A stretch of 64,000 bases of DNA from Malus domestica (lineage: Eukaryota > Streptophyta > Magnoliopsida > Rosales > Rosaceae), in the NCBI RefSeq assembly GCF_042453785.1, contig NC_091671.1:11292001-11356000 (forward strand), given 5' to 3'. Below the pieces are notes generated by a model that was given only the letters and a program-made list of their open reading frames with translations, had not been told where the DNA came from and made no database searches. Shown here piece by piece: positions 46,285 through 58,127 of this stretch (the first letter of the stretch is position 1; every line of letters starts with the position of its first letter). The position numbers were made by a program, and so were the translations under genes.

Positions 46285-48170
46285 CTAATAAATATTTTTA
46301 AATATTTTAAAACCCGGTGTTGGTTGTAGCCGACACTAATAATTATTTTTAAATATTTTAAAACCCAGTGTCAGTTGTAGCCGACACGTTGGTGTTCTTT
46401 ATATGCCATGCCCCGTGTCTTCTTCTTCCTCTCTCACGTCTTTCTTATTCGTTCTTTTGCAACTTCATTTATTCCTTCTTCTTCACAATAAGTTTTTCTT
46501 GCTTCTAGTATTTTTATTTTCTCTTCTTATGTTTAATTTTTGTTTACAATTTAATTTTGTAGGGATTTTATATGAACTGGTTGAGTACATAAAGAATTGA
46601 TCGACAACAGAATTCTTCCATTATTCAGGTTTTTATCACTAAATTTCTTAATTTTTAAATTGTATAATACACAAGTTTATTTATTTAAAATTTTTAATTT
46701 CAGTAATTAGATAAATCTGTAGTATTTATGTTAAGTTAATAAATATTTAGTTAAATGAATTGATTTTGTCACTTGAATTGTTATGAGAAAATGCAAATAA
46801 ATAATATTTAAAATTTTGGGGAGAAATGTAAAATTTTGAAGGAATTTTTAAATTGTGACAAAATTTTTGGGGTTAAAATTTTGGGGGGACTTTTGCCGCC
46901 ATTCTTAGTGCCGTCGATTATATTCGACGGTAATAGTTCAATATCTTTTTTTAAAAAGCTTGTTGTCGGTTTTAACCAATAATAATACAAATTTTCCATA
47001 ATAAAACCCATCCATCTCTTCCTTGCACCGCTGCCTTCTCCCATCCCCCTTTCCATCTCATCTCCTCCTTCTTTCCTTCTCCTTTCCTTTCTCCCCTTCT
47101 CCTGGATGAATAATTCAAGGATCAACATTCCAAAACCAGTACGTTTTAAATTATTTATATTACGTTCAATTTGTGTTTTAAATTTTGATTATGTTATTAA
47201 ATCAGTTTGTTTTAATTTTTTTAATTATTATGCACAACACCATAAGGTCGCACCGTATTTCAGATATCATCACGCCTAACCTGTAATTGCATAGAAGTAA
47301 CTGCAAAGCGAAACAAACTGCAGGAAGCTGGCTTGCTGATCTAGCTAACAGAAATCAGAACTTCTTGATGAAGTCATCCACATGCTGACTGACTTCGTCG
47401 GGCTTCTCCTGGTTAATGAAGTGAGTTGCATCTTTTATCACAACCACCTTTTGCAAAAATGACACATCCCTTTTGAAGCCACCTTTCTGTATGTAGGCCT
47501 GGACGCCTGGGATATGATAGGTGATGTCCAGGTCGCGCATGACAAACTTAATCGGTACCTTGATTTGTAGCCCCGTCCATGGTCCGGTAAACTCCCAGGT
47601 TCTGCAACAACAAAGAAAATACGAAATTATTTCCAATCTAAGATCATGCTTTTGATAAATCAAAGAGAATTCAAAAGGGTAAGTGGTATGTACATACAAG
47701 TTCAAAGCTCGATAGTAATTCAATCCTCCAGTAAATCCCGACTTGCTGAACTTGTTGACAAAATAGTTAACATCCAGAAATCGAGACAAGCTTTTGATTT
47801 TTTTTTATTAATAGTTAGTGGTGTGGGCGACACTATTTGGTTATTTTATTAATCGAATTCTTAGGTGGTGTCGGTTAGGATCAACACCAGAATGCTTCAT
47901 CCAACAATGGTTGTTAGTATTTAATGTCACTTGTATCCGATGTTAGATTTGACATCACTTTTAATCCACACTACTATCATTTTTTTTTTAATATTGCTTT
48001 CCTTCCTTGTGGCGGATTAAGGGGACTAACCGGCATCAAAAGCCTTTTCATGACACTAGCAATGGTGTTGGTTCTATTATCTGACATTGCATGAGTTTAT
48101 ATCAGTTTTTGCCCAAATATCCGTTAGAAATTATGTTTTCTTGTCGGTTTTTGGATCACTAGTTATAGGT
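46283..48170. mobile_element. Unclassified repeat block, possibly a DNA transposon remnant
   Basis: Starts with two 51-bp tandem units (46283, 46334) carrying a palindromic motif GTGT(C/T)(G/A)GTTGTAGCCGACAC. Variants of the motif recur near 46960 and 47868. It encloses an epoxide hydrolase fragment. The CACTA-like start and sub-terminal motifs hint at an En/Spm element, but no matching far end or transposase was identified. Confidence 0.4.
47355..47790 (-). pseudogene. Epoxide hydrolase gene fragment (two 3' exons)
   Basis: On the minus strand, exon 47790-47698 (NYFVNKFSKSGFTGGLNYYR) is joined across a GT-AG intron to exon 47601-47355, which ends at a stop. The second exon encodes WTGLQIKVPIKF, RDLDITY and THFINQEKPDE. 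These match the C-terminal part of plant soluble epoxide hydrolases (alpha/beta-hydrolase fold), including the acidic and His members of the catalytic triad. The N-terminal part with the nucleophile Asp and the rest of the cap is absent, and the 5' border is abrupt, so this is a captured or stranded fragment. Confidence 0.8.
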
Positions 48171-48257
48171 AATTTTGTGGTGGTGTCATTTCCTCAGCAA
48201 GAAAATAGTTTTGATCGAGAAGTTTTGCATCAATATTAAAATCCTCAACTGTTTTCT

Positions 48258-48452
48258 TCAAGAGCAAAAATATCTCATATCATCAGGGTTGAAAGCAAAA
48301 GCATCTCATATCATGCTTTTCTCCTGTATTTTTCTTTGCCCTTGCTCTTACTTACAGGACAAGGAGAAAAAGAGTAATCAGTCGGAACCTGAAATCAAAC
48401 TTCCAGTCAGGAAACTGACTGCCTGGGACATTTGCTTGATTGCTTACCTAGT
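48258..48452 (-). mobile_element. Fragment of the LARD-like element, inverted
   Basis: The minus strand follows 3437-3630 of the first LARD-like block, including CAGGCAGTCAGTTTCCTG and GATATGAGAT motifs in the same order. Confidence 0.7.
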
Positions 48453-48479
48453 GTGGAGCCAAAGATAATCAAGAAAAAT

Positions 48480-49310
48480 ATGGAGGCGATGCGTGAATTT
48501 TTGGGTGAAATAGACAAAATTACCCTCGAGGCACACAGGAACTCCCACGCGCAAGCAGTGGATAATCACAGCTCAATTAAGGTCAAAAGTAATCAAAATA
48601 GATATTTATTCAAAACCTATTTCATCAATCCTCATCAAATCCTCCCCACAAGGTGACCCCCAATTATTCATTCAAATTAGGATTGATTACCAAAATTAAT
48701 TGATTAATTTCCTAATTAATGTCCTAATTGATTGCAATATATTATTTTGACATAATATCTTGCAATTAGAGCCAAAAACCACCATAAGTGGCCGGACTCC
48801 TTTTCTCCAAAGAGGGCCGACCACACCCTTATAAATAGCCCTCATTTTCTCCAAAAACCTAAGTTCAATTCTCTTCTAAAATTCTTCAAATTTCATTAAA
48901 CACTTTTCCCTCAAATTCTAACTTTGGCATCGGAGGTTCTTCCGCCAAAGCCCCCCTCACCCCCTCCCCCAAATTCATCGTGGGCGTGTGAGGCTCTTGG
49001 CCTTGACCTAAGGTGTTAATTGTTTTAAAAGTGCATTTTCGTCCAAGAAGAAGAGGGCCGAAATTTGAATCCACACCTAGCATTGCTCTCGAGTAGTCAT
49101 CTTCAACTATTGATATGTCTCGGATTTCCTTAGCAAATATCTCATAACAGTTGATATGATGTTGCCTCTTTACACTGAAGCTACCAAGCATGGATAAGTC
49201 GCTTAGAAGTAATGTTTTGAAGGATCATTCAAAGGTAAAGATTCTGCACCACTTCTGCTACACAAGAGACTAAAGCAGAATGATCAATGATGAGCCCGCA
49301 GAAGTTCAAG
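48480..49310. mobile_element. LTR-like retroelement fragment
   Basis: Contains TATAAATAGCCCTCATTTTC at about 48831 and, further on, GGCATCGGAGGTTCTTCCGC and a C-rich tract, a composition typical of plant gypsy LTRs. No ends or coding part were identified. Confidence 0.4.
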
Positions 49311-49497
49311 TATGACGTCGATATGCATTAGCCTAAAGAATTTGAAATCAGGAGGAGATACTTATCAGGATGAGCATCCAAAACTGATCAAGATTTTAAC
49401 AAGTCAATCAAAGACTTATGGTCATCCAAGGGAGAGTGTTGTAAATGAGTGGATGCCCACTCAACAAAAGAGGATGAACGTGGTGGCAAATAAAAAA

Positions 49498-49652
49498 AGG
49501 AAAACTAATGAAAATAACTTGAAAACTTTGAGTTTTATTCAAAATGATAAAAAGATGTTGTAAGTGAATAGTACCAAAAATGACTTTTTAAAGTAAAAAT
49601 ATCATTTTCCTTAAAAGTAAATAATACTAAAAATGTTTCGTTAAAATTTCCA
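49498..49652 (+). repeat. Short dispersed repeat (GGAAAACTAATGAAAA family), copy 1
   Basis: Shares GAAAACTTTGAGTTTTA, AAGTGAATAGTACCA and TTTCGTTAAA in the same order with 56166-56316. Non-coding; probably a MITE-like family. Confidence 0.6.
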
Positions 49653-49756
49653 ATAAAAAAAGGGGGACCAAATATGGTGGCTGCGCGAAAGCAGCACTTT
49701 GGTTTTTTAAATATCATTCCTTTGCCTATAAATAAGAAAGAGGAACACACAGGTAA

Positions 49757-50242
49757 GGTATAAAATATCGATGATATCGAAAATATCGGTAGTTCAAAAA
49801 TAAGGAAATTTCGATGGAAATATCGGGATATTATCGATATCGATAAAAATTGAATAAAAATCACGGAAATTTTTATTGAAACTTTGTAGGATGTTTATTT
49901 AGTCAATTATCTATTAGTTTATCACAAAAAATTGGAAGGAAATGAATTGCATGATAGATATAATTGATTTAAGTTGATTATATAGTGAGCTGGCAAACAT
50001 TGTGAGTGTAGAAAATATGTAGTAATTAATGAAAGAAGCTTAAACATACCATAATCATTTATATATAATGAATTAATACAATATTTTATACTTTATACAT
50101 TGCATGGTAAGATACATGAGTGACTTAGCAAGGTCTAAAATATCGATGATATCGGAAATATCGGTAGTTCAAAAAAATATCGGTAGTCCAAAAACACAGA
50201 AATTTCGATAGAAATATTGGGATATTATGAATATTTTAGACC
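49757..50242. repeat. AT-rich repeat with ATATCG motifs and inverted ends
   Basis: GGTATAAAATATCGATGATA at 49757 recurs as GGTCTAAAATATCGATGATA at 50132, and ATATTTTAGACC at 50231-50242 is the inverted end. AAATATCGG(T)AG and similar motifs repeat many times. Possibly a MITE with an internal second copy. Confidence 0.5.
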
Positions 50243-50525
50243 ATGCACATAGGCTATGTACAGATAAGCCATATGGCAGGAACAAAAGGAAGAAAGAAGG
50301 AGAGAAAAAATAGAAAGAAAATATGCGACTTATCTTTGTATTTCTATTGTTCCTATAAATGAAAATACTACTGGTATCCCGAAGACGTATTCCAATCACA
50401 TTATATATAAAAAAACCTCATAAATTTTGTGTTTTGCTTCATTTATTTTACTACACGTACAGGGCTGATTTTACAACAAATTACAATATGGTAGGGTCTA
50501 AAAGAATAACGATCTGTTTAAAAGG

Positions 50526-50564
50526 TTAGTCAACCTTAGTCAAAGTAATTTTACAAGACACGTG
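50526..50564 (+). promoter_or_regulatory. W-box-like pair and G-box upstream of copy E
   Basis: TAGTCAACC and TAGTCAAAG followed by CACGTG at 50559-50564, in the same order and spacing as upstream of copy D. Confidence 0.45.
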
Positions 50565-50704
50565 GCTGAAAAATCTCTCCTGTTTCCTCTACCTTCCCTA
50601 ACAAGTTCCGCTTTTTCCCCTCTTGATTTTTTTAGTCCGTCGCTTTCACTCCCCGAGTACAAACCCAGTCTCAGCAGCAAAAGAAAAACAACCACTCTGC
50701 CACC

Positions 50705-51028
50705 ATTCTCTCCGAGCAGCGCAGAGAGCTCATGGCGACCCAAACTCTAGATTCCGATCACGAAAAGAGGCCCATCATGGATTATCGTACGGACGGAGAC
50801 GACCTCGACGATATTCTCTCCGAGCAACGCAGGGAGCTCATGGCGGCCCAAACTCTAGACTCCGACCCCGAAAAGAGGCCGATCATGGATAACCATACGG
50901 GTGGACACGACCTCGACAATATTCTCTCCGAGCAACGCAGGGAGCTCATGGCGGCCCAAACTCTAGACTCCGACCTCGAAATGGCCTTCAAGCTCCAAAT
51001 GCAGGAAGCCATGACCGCCTCTCTCGCC
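50705..51028 (+). repeat. Three 108-bp tandem units in exon 1 of copy E
   Basis: ATTCTCTCCGAGCA occurs at 50705, 50813 and 50921, exactly 108 bp apart. Each unit encodes 36 residues (LSEQRRELMAAQTLDSD ... MDxxTxGxDLDxI). Copy D has two units and copy C one. The first unit in E is partly upstream of the ATG. Confidence 0.92.
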
Positions 51029-53610
51029 CTCGTACCCTCTTCGAGCTTGCACAACTCTCCACCGCCGTCGCCGCCTCACGAATGCTCAAACGACGCCGTC
51101 TTGGACATAGCCGCCGCTCTGATGCTCGAGGACGTCGAGCGATTCGCTCAGGAGCTCGAGGACCACGAACGCACGGTATTGGAAATGATGAAGGCGAAAG
51201 AGGATCTCAGCCGTCGGATTCACGATCAGAAGTTCGCCGTCGAACTCCGCGACGTGCCCGAGGACTATTGGGCCCAGCACGGCGAGTATTACCAGCGTCC
51301 GTACTGTACGGACGGCGCGTCATCATCAAAACCTGCGGTGGTGGTGGAGACTGAGAATTTGAGGCTGTATTGCAAGGGTTTGGTGAGCGAGGAGATGGTT
51401 AGGGATGTCAAGTCCGTGGTGGCCGGGGTGGGTGTCGCGATCTGCGACCCGATGGACAATCTAATATTCGAGGCGAGGAAGAATCTGGAGGCGGTGGTTG
51501 ACGGCGTCATGCTGAGCAATGAGGCGGCGGAGCTCGAGGCCATCATTGAAGGGCTTAACAATGCTCTCACTCTTGACTTGGAAGCTGTGACCTTTTTCTG
51601 TGATGACTACATGATTTACCGATATGTGAGTTTTAGCAATTACACAATCGCTTTTTAATTATCAATCTTTTTGTTTTGTGAATTTAATTTAATATTTTTT
51701 GTGCTTCTTGTTTGGAATTATTGGGTGAAAGTTTGTGTGTTTTGTTAAGGACAATAGTGTTAGACTTTCTTGGCTTGTTGCAATCTTTGGTTGTATGAAC
51801 TTTTGGGTATTTTGGTATATGGGGCATTGCCACATTGTGTGGGTTTAGTGAGAAGTGTGACAAAGGTAATTGAATTGACAATTTCTAGTCTTACACTGTA
51901 GTTGTTGAACCGGGATATCAATCGTAGTGATTTGCTTTGTTGGTCTTTAGCTAAGTGGTTCGGTTGGGTTAATTGGTTTAAGTGCAAGGTAACAAATATT
52001 GCTCCTTAATTTGTGAAAGTGATTGGGACTGTTAATTTAGCTGCAGAAGCTGCAAGGTCTAATCTCAAGCAATTTGATATTTGGGATTTGGAAGGAGAAT
52101 TAACAGTTGTTTTGATAAACCCTATCCCGAAGTTTCAAATTGGCATGTTGAACATTGTGCTCTGTTTGCTGCTCGTGTGTTAAAGCCAGTTACTAGTTTC
52201 AAATCAATATGTTAGAATTTTATACGTAACTCATCAAGGAAGCATATCCAGAAAACCCATGTGTTTCATAGATGGTTGTTTTTTGTGTTTATGAATAAAG
52301 CATGCTTTAACAGAAAATTCCGAAGTGGTGGCACTTGCCTAGATGATTGACATCTTACGAATACAGGTCACAAACAGAGTGCAACCTGGAAATAGCAAGG
52401 TTGCAACGTTAGTTAATCAAGTGGCTCTTCTACAGAAAAAATTTGAATATTGCAGCCCTTCTCTTGTGGCTCGTAGTGACATTAAGTTTGCACTTAAGAT
52501 TGCAAGGGAGGCTATTGTTTCTCAGATCACCTGGCACGCAGAAACTAGTGAAGGAAAGAGTTTGAAGGAGACTTGTGTAATTTGCTTTGAAGAAATTGAT
52601 GTTACTGAAATGTTTACAATCGATGGTTGTCTACACAGGTATTGCTTCTCTTGTATGAAACAACATGTGGAAGTAAAGTTTCTGAATGGGATGGTGGCAG
52701 GGTGCCCTCATGAAGGCTGTAAAACTGAGGTGAATATTGATAGCTGTGCAAAATTCTTGGCACCTAAACTAGTCGAGGCTATTAGCCAAAGAATCAAGGA
52801 ATCTGCTATACCTGTTACGGACAAGGTTTATTGCCCAAATCCGAGGTGCTCTGCATTAATGTCTAACAACGAGGTCTTAGAATATACCAAAACTTCTTTT
52901 GTCGGTGCTGAGAAATCTGGAGCCAGGAGATGCAAGAAATGTCTTTACTATTTTTGTATCAATTGCAAGGTTCCTTGGCACTTCAATATGAACTGCTATG
53001 ACTATAAGCTATTAAATCCCAATCCCCGCCCAGAAGATCAATTGCTGAACTCACTGGCTAAGAAGAAACACTGGCGTCAGTGCATCAAGTGCAGCAATAT
53101 GGTCGAACTCGCAGAAGGTTGTTACCACATAACTTGCAGGTATTACTTCCCTCCTCTCGCCTCCTATCCGACGCATCTTTTAATTGTGTTGTTTTTGTGA
53201 TCTTACATTGTATTAGCAATTTTTTGAGAGGGGAATGAAACGAGAAAATGATATACAAAATATATAGTTAGTGAATTCAAGATGATCTAGCTTCTAGCAA
53301 GTTGACTACAAGAGCCAATCCATGCATGCTGATCTAATTTACGTTCTTACATATTTCCTTTACTAGTTGCAAACTGTCTTTTCTCTCTTTTTACCTGCAA
53401 ATAGAAAAGTTTTATCTTCTTGTTTTCTGGGTGCTGATATTTTTTCGCTTTACACCAATCATTGCGATTTGTCCATGCTTGCTTTGTCTTTGTAGATGTG
53501 GATACGAGTTTTGCTATACTTGTGGTGCTGAATGGAAGAACAAGAAAGCAACGTGTAAATGTAAAATCTGGGATGAGCGTAACATCATACGTGAACAGCC
53601 ACAGCGATGA
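50732..53610 (+). CDS. RBR-type E3 ubiquitin ligase with RNase H-like domain, copy E
   Basis: Exons 50732-51625, 52367-53139 and 53496-53610 give 593 aa. The ATG (MATQTLDSD) is the first in frame. Three N-terminal 36-residue repeats precede the acidic helical segment (LEMAFKLQMQEAMTASL). Then come the RNase H-like fold (LRLYCKGLVSEE, AELEAIIEGL, SDIKFALKIAREAI), RING1 from about Cys368, IBR (CPNPRCSALMS), and RING2 with predicted catalytic Cys550 (GCYHITC) and CGYEFCYTCG ... CKCKIW. The protein ends REQPQR. Nearly identical to copy D in exons, introns and 3' flank. Catalytic core looks complete. Confidence 0.93.
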
Positions 53611-54558
53611 TCAGGATTACCATGACTCACTCTTGTGAGATTACACCTGAATATTTAAGCTAGTAGCCATTGTTTTTGTGTTTTCCGTTGTTTTGGTTAT
53701 TTGGTATGGTATAAAGGTTGGTGTAAGATGAGTGAAAATGGTTTTAGAGGACCAAAATTGTCGATGCTAATCTAAAACATGCCCAATTTTTGTAAATGTT
53801 TGGCATATTATGTTTTCCTCCTGTATTTAGCGTGCATCCTCTTTATGTTTTGAGATCAATTCTGTCTTCTGTTCAATCTATATGCTGAATCAAGACGGAT
53901 GCCAAGTTGAAGTTAAAGGGGTTAGTCGTGGAGGAAACTTTATTTTACCTTCAGCATGACAAAATTTAGGAAGTTACGTCATTTTCTTGCTTCAATAAAG
54001 TTAGTGAATTATCTAATTCAATTCAATCCTAGACACCAAACAAGGTGTCAAGATCCTATCTTATTGGGCTTTGCTCATTTAAGTACAATAAGCCCATTTA
54101 GGTACAACTTATATGTATTTAGGTCTCTTGCTTCTCATTTGAGAACCATGAATGAAAATATTGAATATTTTAGTTTTATCTTCTCTCTCTAGTTCTCCAC
54201 CTTCTTTCTCTATGGATTCCATCATTCCTATCCTGGAAGCTCTCTCTCCTACCATTCAACTTTAACAATTTTGGCATGGTTGAACCCTAAATGTGATGTA
54301 ACCACCACAGGGTGGTTCATAGGTTAGAGATGAATTTCAAGTCTGTATTCTACACGGCACATCTTGAGTTCTATTTTTAATGCTGGTGAATCACATGATG
54401 GTGGTTAGAGAAGGCTACAATATCTCTGTGAGTTTGCATGGCCTCTACAAGGGTGTGCCCTAGTTTTCTGTATCCATGTGTGAATGTGGTTGAAATTATG
54501 TAAAACTAATTTTAGTAGATTAAAATAACCAATCAACCAATATATATGCATCCCAAAA

Positions 54559-54591
<33 letters not shown>

Positions 54592-56780
54592 CTCACATGT
54601 AGATGTAGGCTTGTAGCCTGTGGGTGTGATTCTAGATTCTTCCAACCTATATGATGTGTGTCCATCAATCATTATTATTATTATTATTATTATTATTGTG
54701 TAGTATTATTTATTTGATCAGATTAGTAATATTATAGGGAATTGGATTTTATTCGGAGAATGGGGATCTTCATGAGAAGCCCATCTAAGTTGTTTAAATT
54801 TAATTCAACGGTTGTAATTATCATAACTTTAGAGAGACCCTCATATTTAGAATTATTGAATCAAATTTTAACGGTCCAAATGAGTTGCTCAGGATCCTGA
54901 ACTCAGAAAAGGATCCAGTTCCATATTATAGGAGTGAGAGGACCACCAAACCACCAAAACGATCGATTCCACCACCATGCTCTATGGGGCCTTGTTTGCC
55001 CAAAAGTTTTTTAAGGGTCATCACTGTCATGTGCTAGTGCTACTACCACACTTTTGCTGATTTTTCCAATGCTCTTCAAGTCTTTATGATTCCATTTATT
55101 TGTTGAGCAGGATTTAACAAGATTGAAATTTGAGTGTTCTATGATGGACTCACTTTTTAGTGACAAATTCAAAGCCACAATATGCTTACATTATTGCTAA
55201 ATTTAAAAATATTCAATATTTATATGTTCATCAAATAACGCCCGGAAAATTAGTTTGATTTAATTGAATTTTTTTTTTTTGAAAGTTTGAAAGAATTTCA
55301 CACATTATTTTTAGTTTCTCACATAATCCTCTTTATTTATTGTTATCAGATTGAATAATTCAAATCAAATAAACACCCAGGATTAAATAAGGGCATGCAA
55401 GAGACTAAAAATGGTGTGATAATCACTTCCCTTTCGCTTAAGCATAAAATTACTTGAGTATCCGTGCAACCAAGAAGAAAATGTAGGATAATATAAATGA
55501 TTATGATCATAATACCCATGTAACTTCAATCAATTAGATAATACCCAAATGCATCAAACACATATATCAATAAATAAAACAATAAAAAGGTAAAGGTAAA
55601 GAATGATCTAGCCTGTGATATCAAGAGAGGCGTGTTGTCATTGTCCTAAAACTGTAGACTCCTCCCTACGTGCCAATTATAACAGCTATCTACAACTCCA
55701 AAATACAACCCTTGAATCTCACAGAGTGTCTAATCCATAAGCACGATTACGGTAGACAGGGTGCCAAGTAGTGATCAATTGCCCATTGATGATCAAGATG
55801 AGTAGGAAGATAATAAAGATTTTATATGAGTGTTGTAGTTGGGAGAGAAGGAAGACATTTGAATCTATGTTAACGTAATTGTTCTGTTTGAGGAGTTCGC
55901 TATTTATAAAACTCTACATACCCCTTAATAAAAGACATGACTTCTCTAATGAATATGACTCTTCACATTTTTTATTTAAAATAATAATAAATAAAGTTTT
56001 GAATCTTTAAGAAAATAAAATAAATAACCAACAGAAAATAGATATTTTTGATGGTCAGAATGACTCACGGAGGCATCTCTGTCTCACCCTGGCTATCATT
56101 ATGTGATTCACCAGCGTCGGGAATCGAATCCAGGACGTGTAATGTGAAATACGTGCATAAAATTTAAGGAAAACTAATGAAAAATGCTTGAAAACTTTGA
56201 GTTTTAATGATAAGGACAAAATAAAGGGTAAAGTGAATAGTACCAGGATTGACTTTTTAGTGTAAAAATGTGATTTTTTGTTAAAGTGAACATTACCGGG
56301 TGCTTTTCGTTAAAGTGTGTTAATTAGATGAGACTAATGTTGACATCAGCATTGCCCGAAAGATGCCATAAAGAATTTTAGGGCGGAAAATACTTGTCAT
56401 TTCTCCTTGCAAGCAACTTAGAGTTCAATGTGTACGCAGAAATTTATTTATTTGTAATTTTAATAAGCTACTTTTACATGTGAGTCGCATACATGCAAAA
56501 GAGACACTATATGTCCAGATTATTGTATGCGTCTATTATATTACTAGTGATGTCATTCTTTGTCTATTTTTGTTGGAAGAGAATGATTATTTACATCCTC
56601 TATCTTAAGCTTTGATTATTAGATTAAAATGATGATGGGTGACTGATTGTGTTAGTTTGTTTTCCCTTCTATTCAAAAGCTAGAAAAGAGAATATTGTGC
56701 TAATGCCGTTTGTATGTTTATATTTGGCCTATTCTGAACATCATTTATACTCATAAGCTTAGATAAATTCGGGTAATAGC
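53611..56780. other. Intergenic region with two microsatellites
   Basis: 53611-53840 matches copy D's 3' flank. (AG)n lies at 54561-54589 and (ATT)n at 54670-54697. A minus-strand sequence with GGATTCGATTCC (56055-56145) looks like a SINE B-box fragment. 56166-56316 is a second copy of the GGAAAACTAATGAAAA repeat. No gene was recognised. Confidence 0.65.
56166..56316 (+). repeat. Short dispersed repeat (GGAAAACTAATGAAAA family), copy 2
   Basis: See the shared motifs with 49498-49652; this copy is better preserved. Confidence 0.65.
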
Positions 56781-56951
56781 CACTCAGTACTACATTCTGG
56801 TGGTATTCCTCTTCGTTTAGAAGTGAGAGGTCTTATGTTCAAATCTCGTAGATGGCGAATTCGATATCAAATTAGATTGCTCATTGTGTGGCTTAACCGA
56901 ACTTCCCCTCCCCTTAATGTAAAAATATCGATGTACTAAAAAAAAAAAAAA
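56781..56951 (+). mobile_element. SINE copy 2
   Basis: GTGAGAGGTCTTATGTTCAA followed by GCTCATTGTGTGGCTTAACC and a poly(A) tail at 56939-56951. More diverged than copy 3. Confidence 0.65.
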
Positions 56952-57308
56952 TATCAACTTCATATACCGTCGTTAGGGCCGGCCCTAGAGCAAAAACTAA
57001 ATTAGGTCCTTGTCACTGTAAAATTTCCATAATACCTAAATGTGTTGCAGCTGCCATTTTCGTTATCTCTGTCATTTTTGTGTCACGTCTCACCTTCACA
57101 CCCAAAGATGGTTATTTTTCTACCAGGACTAAAAGTTTTATTTGTAGGTACTCTAAATAAGGTAATTCTTTCTGGAGTCCATTCCGCCGGTCGCTCTTTC
57201 GTGGCCTACCTCCTGGACCGGCGTTGACCATGGTAGTATTGCATCTTCGGTGCAAATTCTCATTAAAAGAAACACTTTTAAATAGATTATGATCGATTTG
57301 CCGTTTAA

Positions 57309-57469
57309 TACTACGGTTTAGTGATATTTCTCTTCACTTGTAAATGAGAGGTCTTAGGTTCAATTCTCACTCAAAACGAATTTGAACCAGGTTATTGCTA
57401 GCCAATTGTGAGGCTAAACCCATCTTCTCCCTTTAGTGTAGATAGTATCGCTTGTTTAAAAAAAAAAAT
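57309..57469 (+). mobile_element. SINE copy 3
   Basis: TTCACTTGTAAATGAGAGGT, a B-box-like GGTTCAATTCTC at 57358, TATTGCTAGCCAATTGTGAG, and TAGTGTAGATAGTATCG before a poly(A) run. The internal box suggests a Pol III-transcribed tRNA-derived SINE. Confidence 0.72.
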
Positions 57470-57846
57470 TATGATCGATTTATATACCCTAGTAAAGAAT
57501 GGTAGACTCGTTAACCTAACAACTACAAATATGAACCCAAACACATCATTTTGCAAGAAGTCCCATTTTACAACCTTAAAAGAAAAAGTCTCATGTTACA
57601 TAATTCCTAATTAATTTACATAGACTAACATAGGTACAAACAAACGTTTTACATGGTGTCTTACTTACGGGTTTTTATATTGTGCACCAGGTTTTTCTCT
57701 TATGCATCGGAATTTTAGACTGCTGAATTTTTTTGGACTCTTTGACCAAATAAAAAAGAAGAAGATCGTGATCCTTTAATATTTGGTACATGTCGTAAAC
57801 TAGAGCATGGTAGCATTTTCAATCACACATTCTTTGAGTAAAACAT

Positions 57847-58122
57847 TGTAACATCCCACATCGTTCATGAGAGTGGATCCTGTAAGCCATATATATATAT
57901 ATATAAATATATATTATATTATCATCTCTACCTAGCATAAGCCATTTTGGGAGCTCACTGGCTTTAGGTTCTATCGGAACTCCGAAGTTAAGCGAGTTCG
58001 CGCGAGAGTGTGAGGACATGGTCGGGGCTCAAAGCGGATAATATCATGCTACGAAGCGGATAATATTATGCTACGACGGAGTTAAGCTCGAGATGTAATA
58101 AGGGCTAGACGAGGATGTGACA
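57847..58122 (+). mobile_element. Solo LTR of a Cassandra TRIM retrotransposon, with 5S rRNA-derived sequence
   Basis: TGTAACATCCCACATCG at the start and GGATGTGACA at the end, flanked by the perfect duplication aacat (57842-57846 and 58123-58127). 57975-58007 (GGAACTCCGAAGTTAAGCG onward) matches the conserved internal promoter part of 5S rRNA. Cassandra elements are known to carry such sequence in their LTRs. Sequence after GCGCGAGAG is shortened, and an (AT)n tract is present near 57890. Not a 5S gene. Confidence 0.88.
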
Positions 58123-58127
58123 AACAT

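Noticed and set aside
46283..46290. CACTA terminal motif as a proven transposon end
   Set aside because: The CACTA letters overlap the CA end of the gypsy LTR fragment, and no matching TAGTG end with a 3-bp duplication was found.
57975..58010. 5S rRNA gene
   Set aside because: Only the internal box region matches, and it lies within a TSD-flanked Cassandra LTR.
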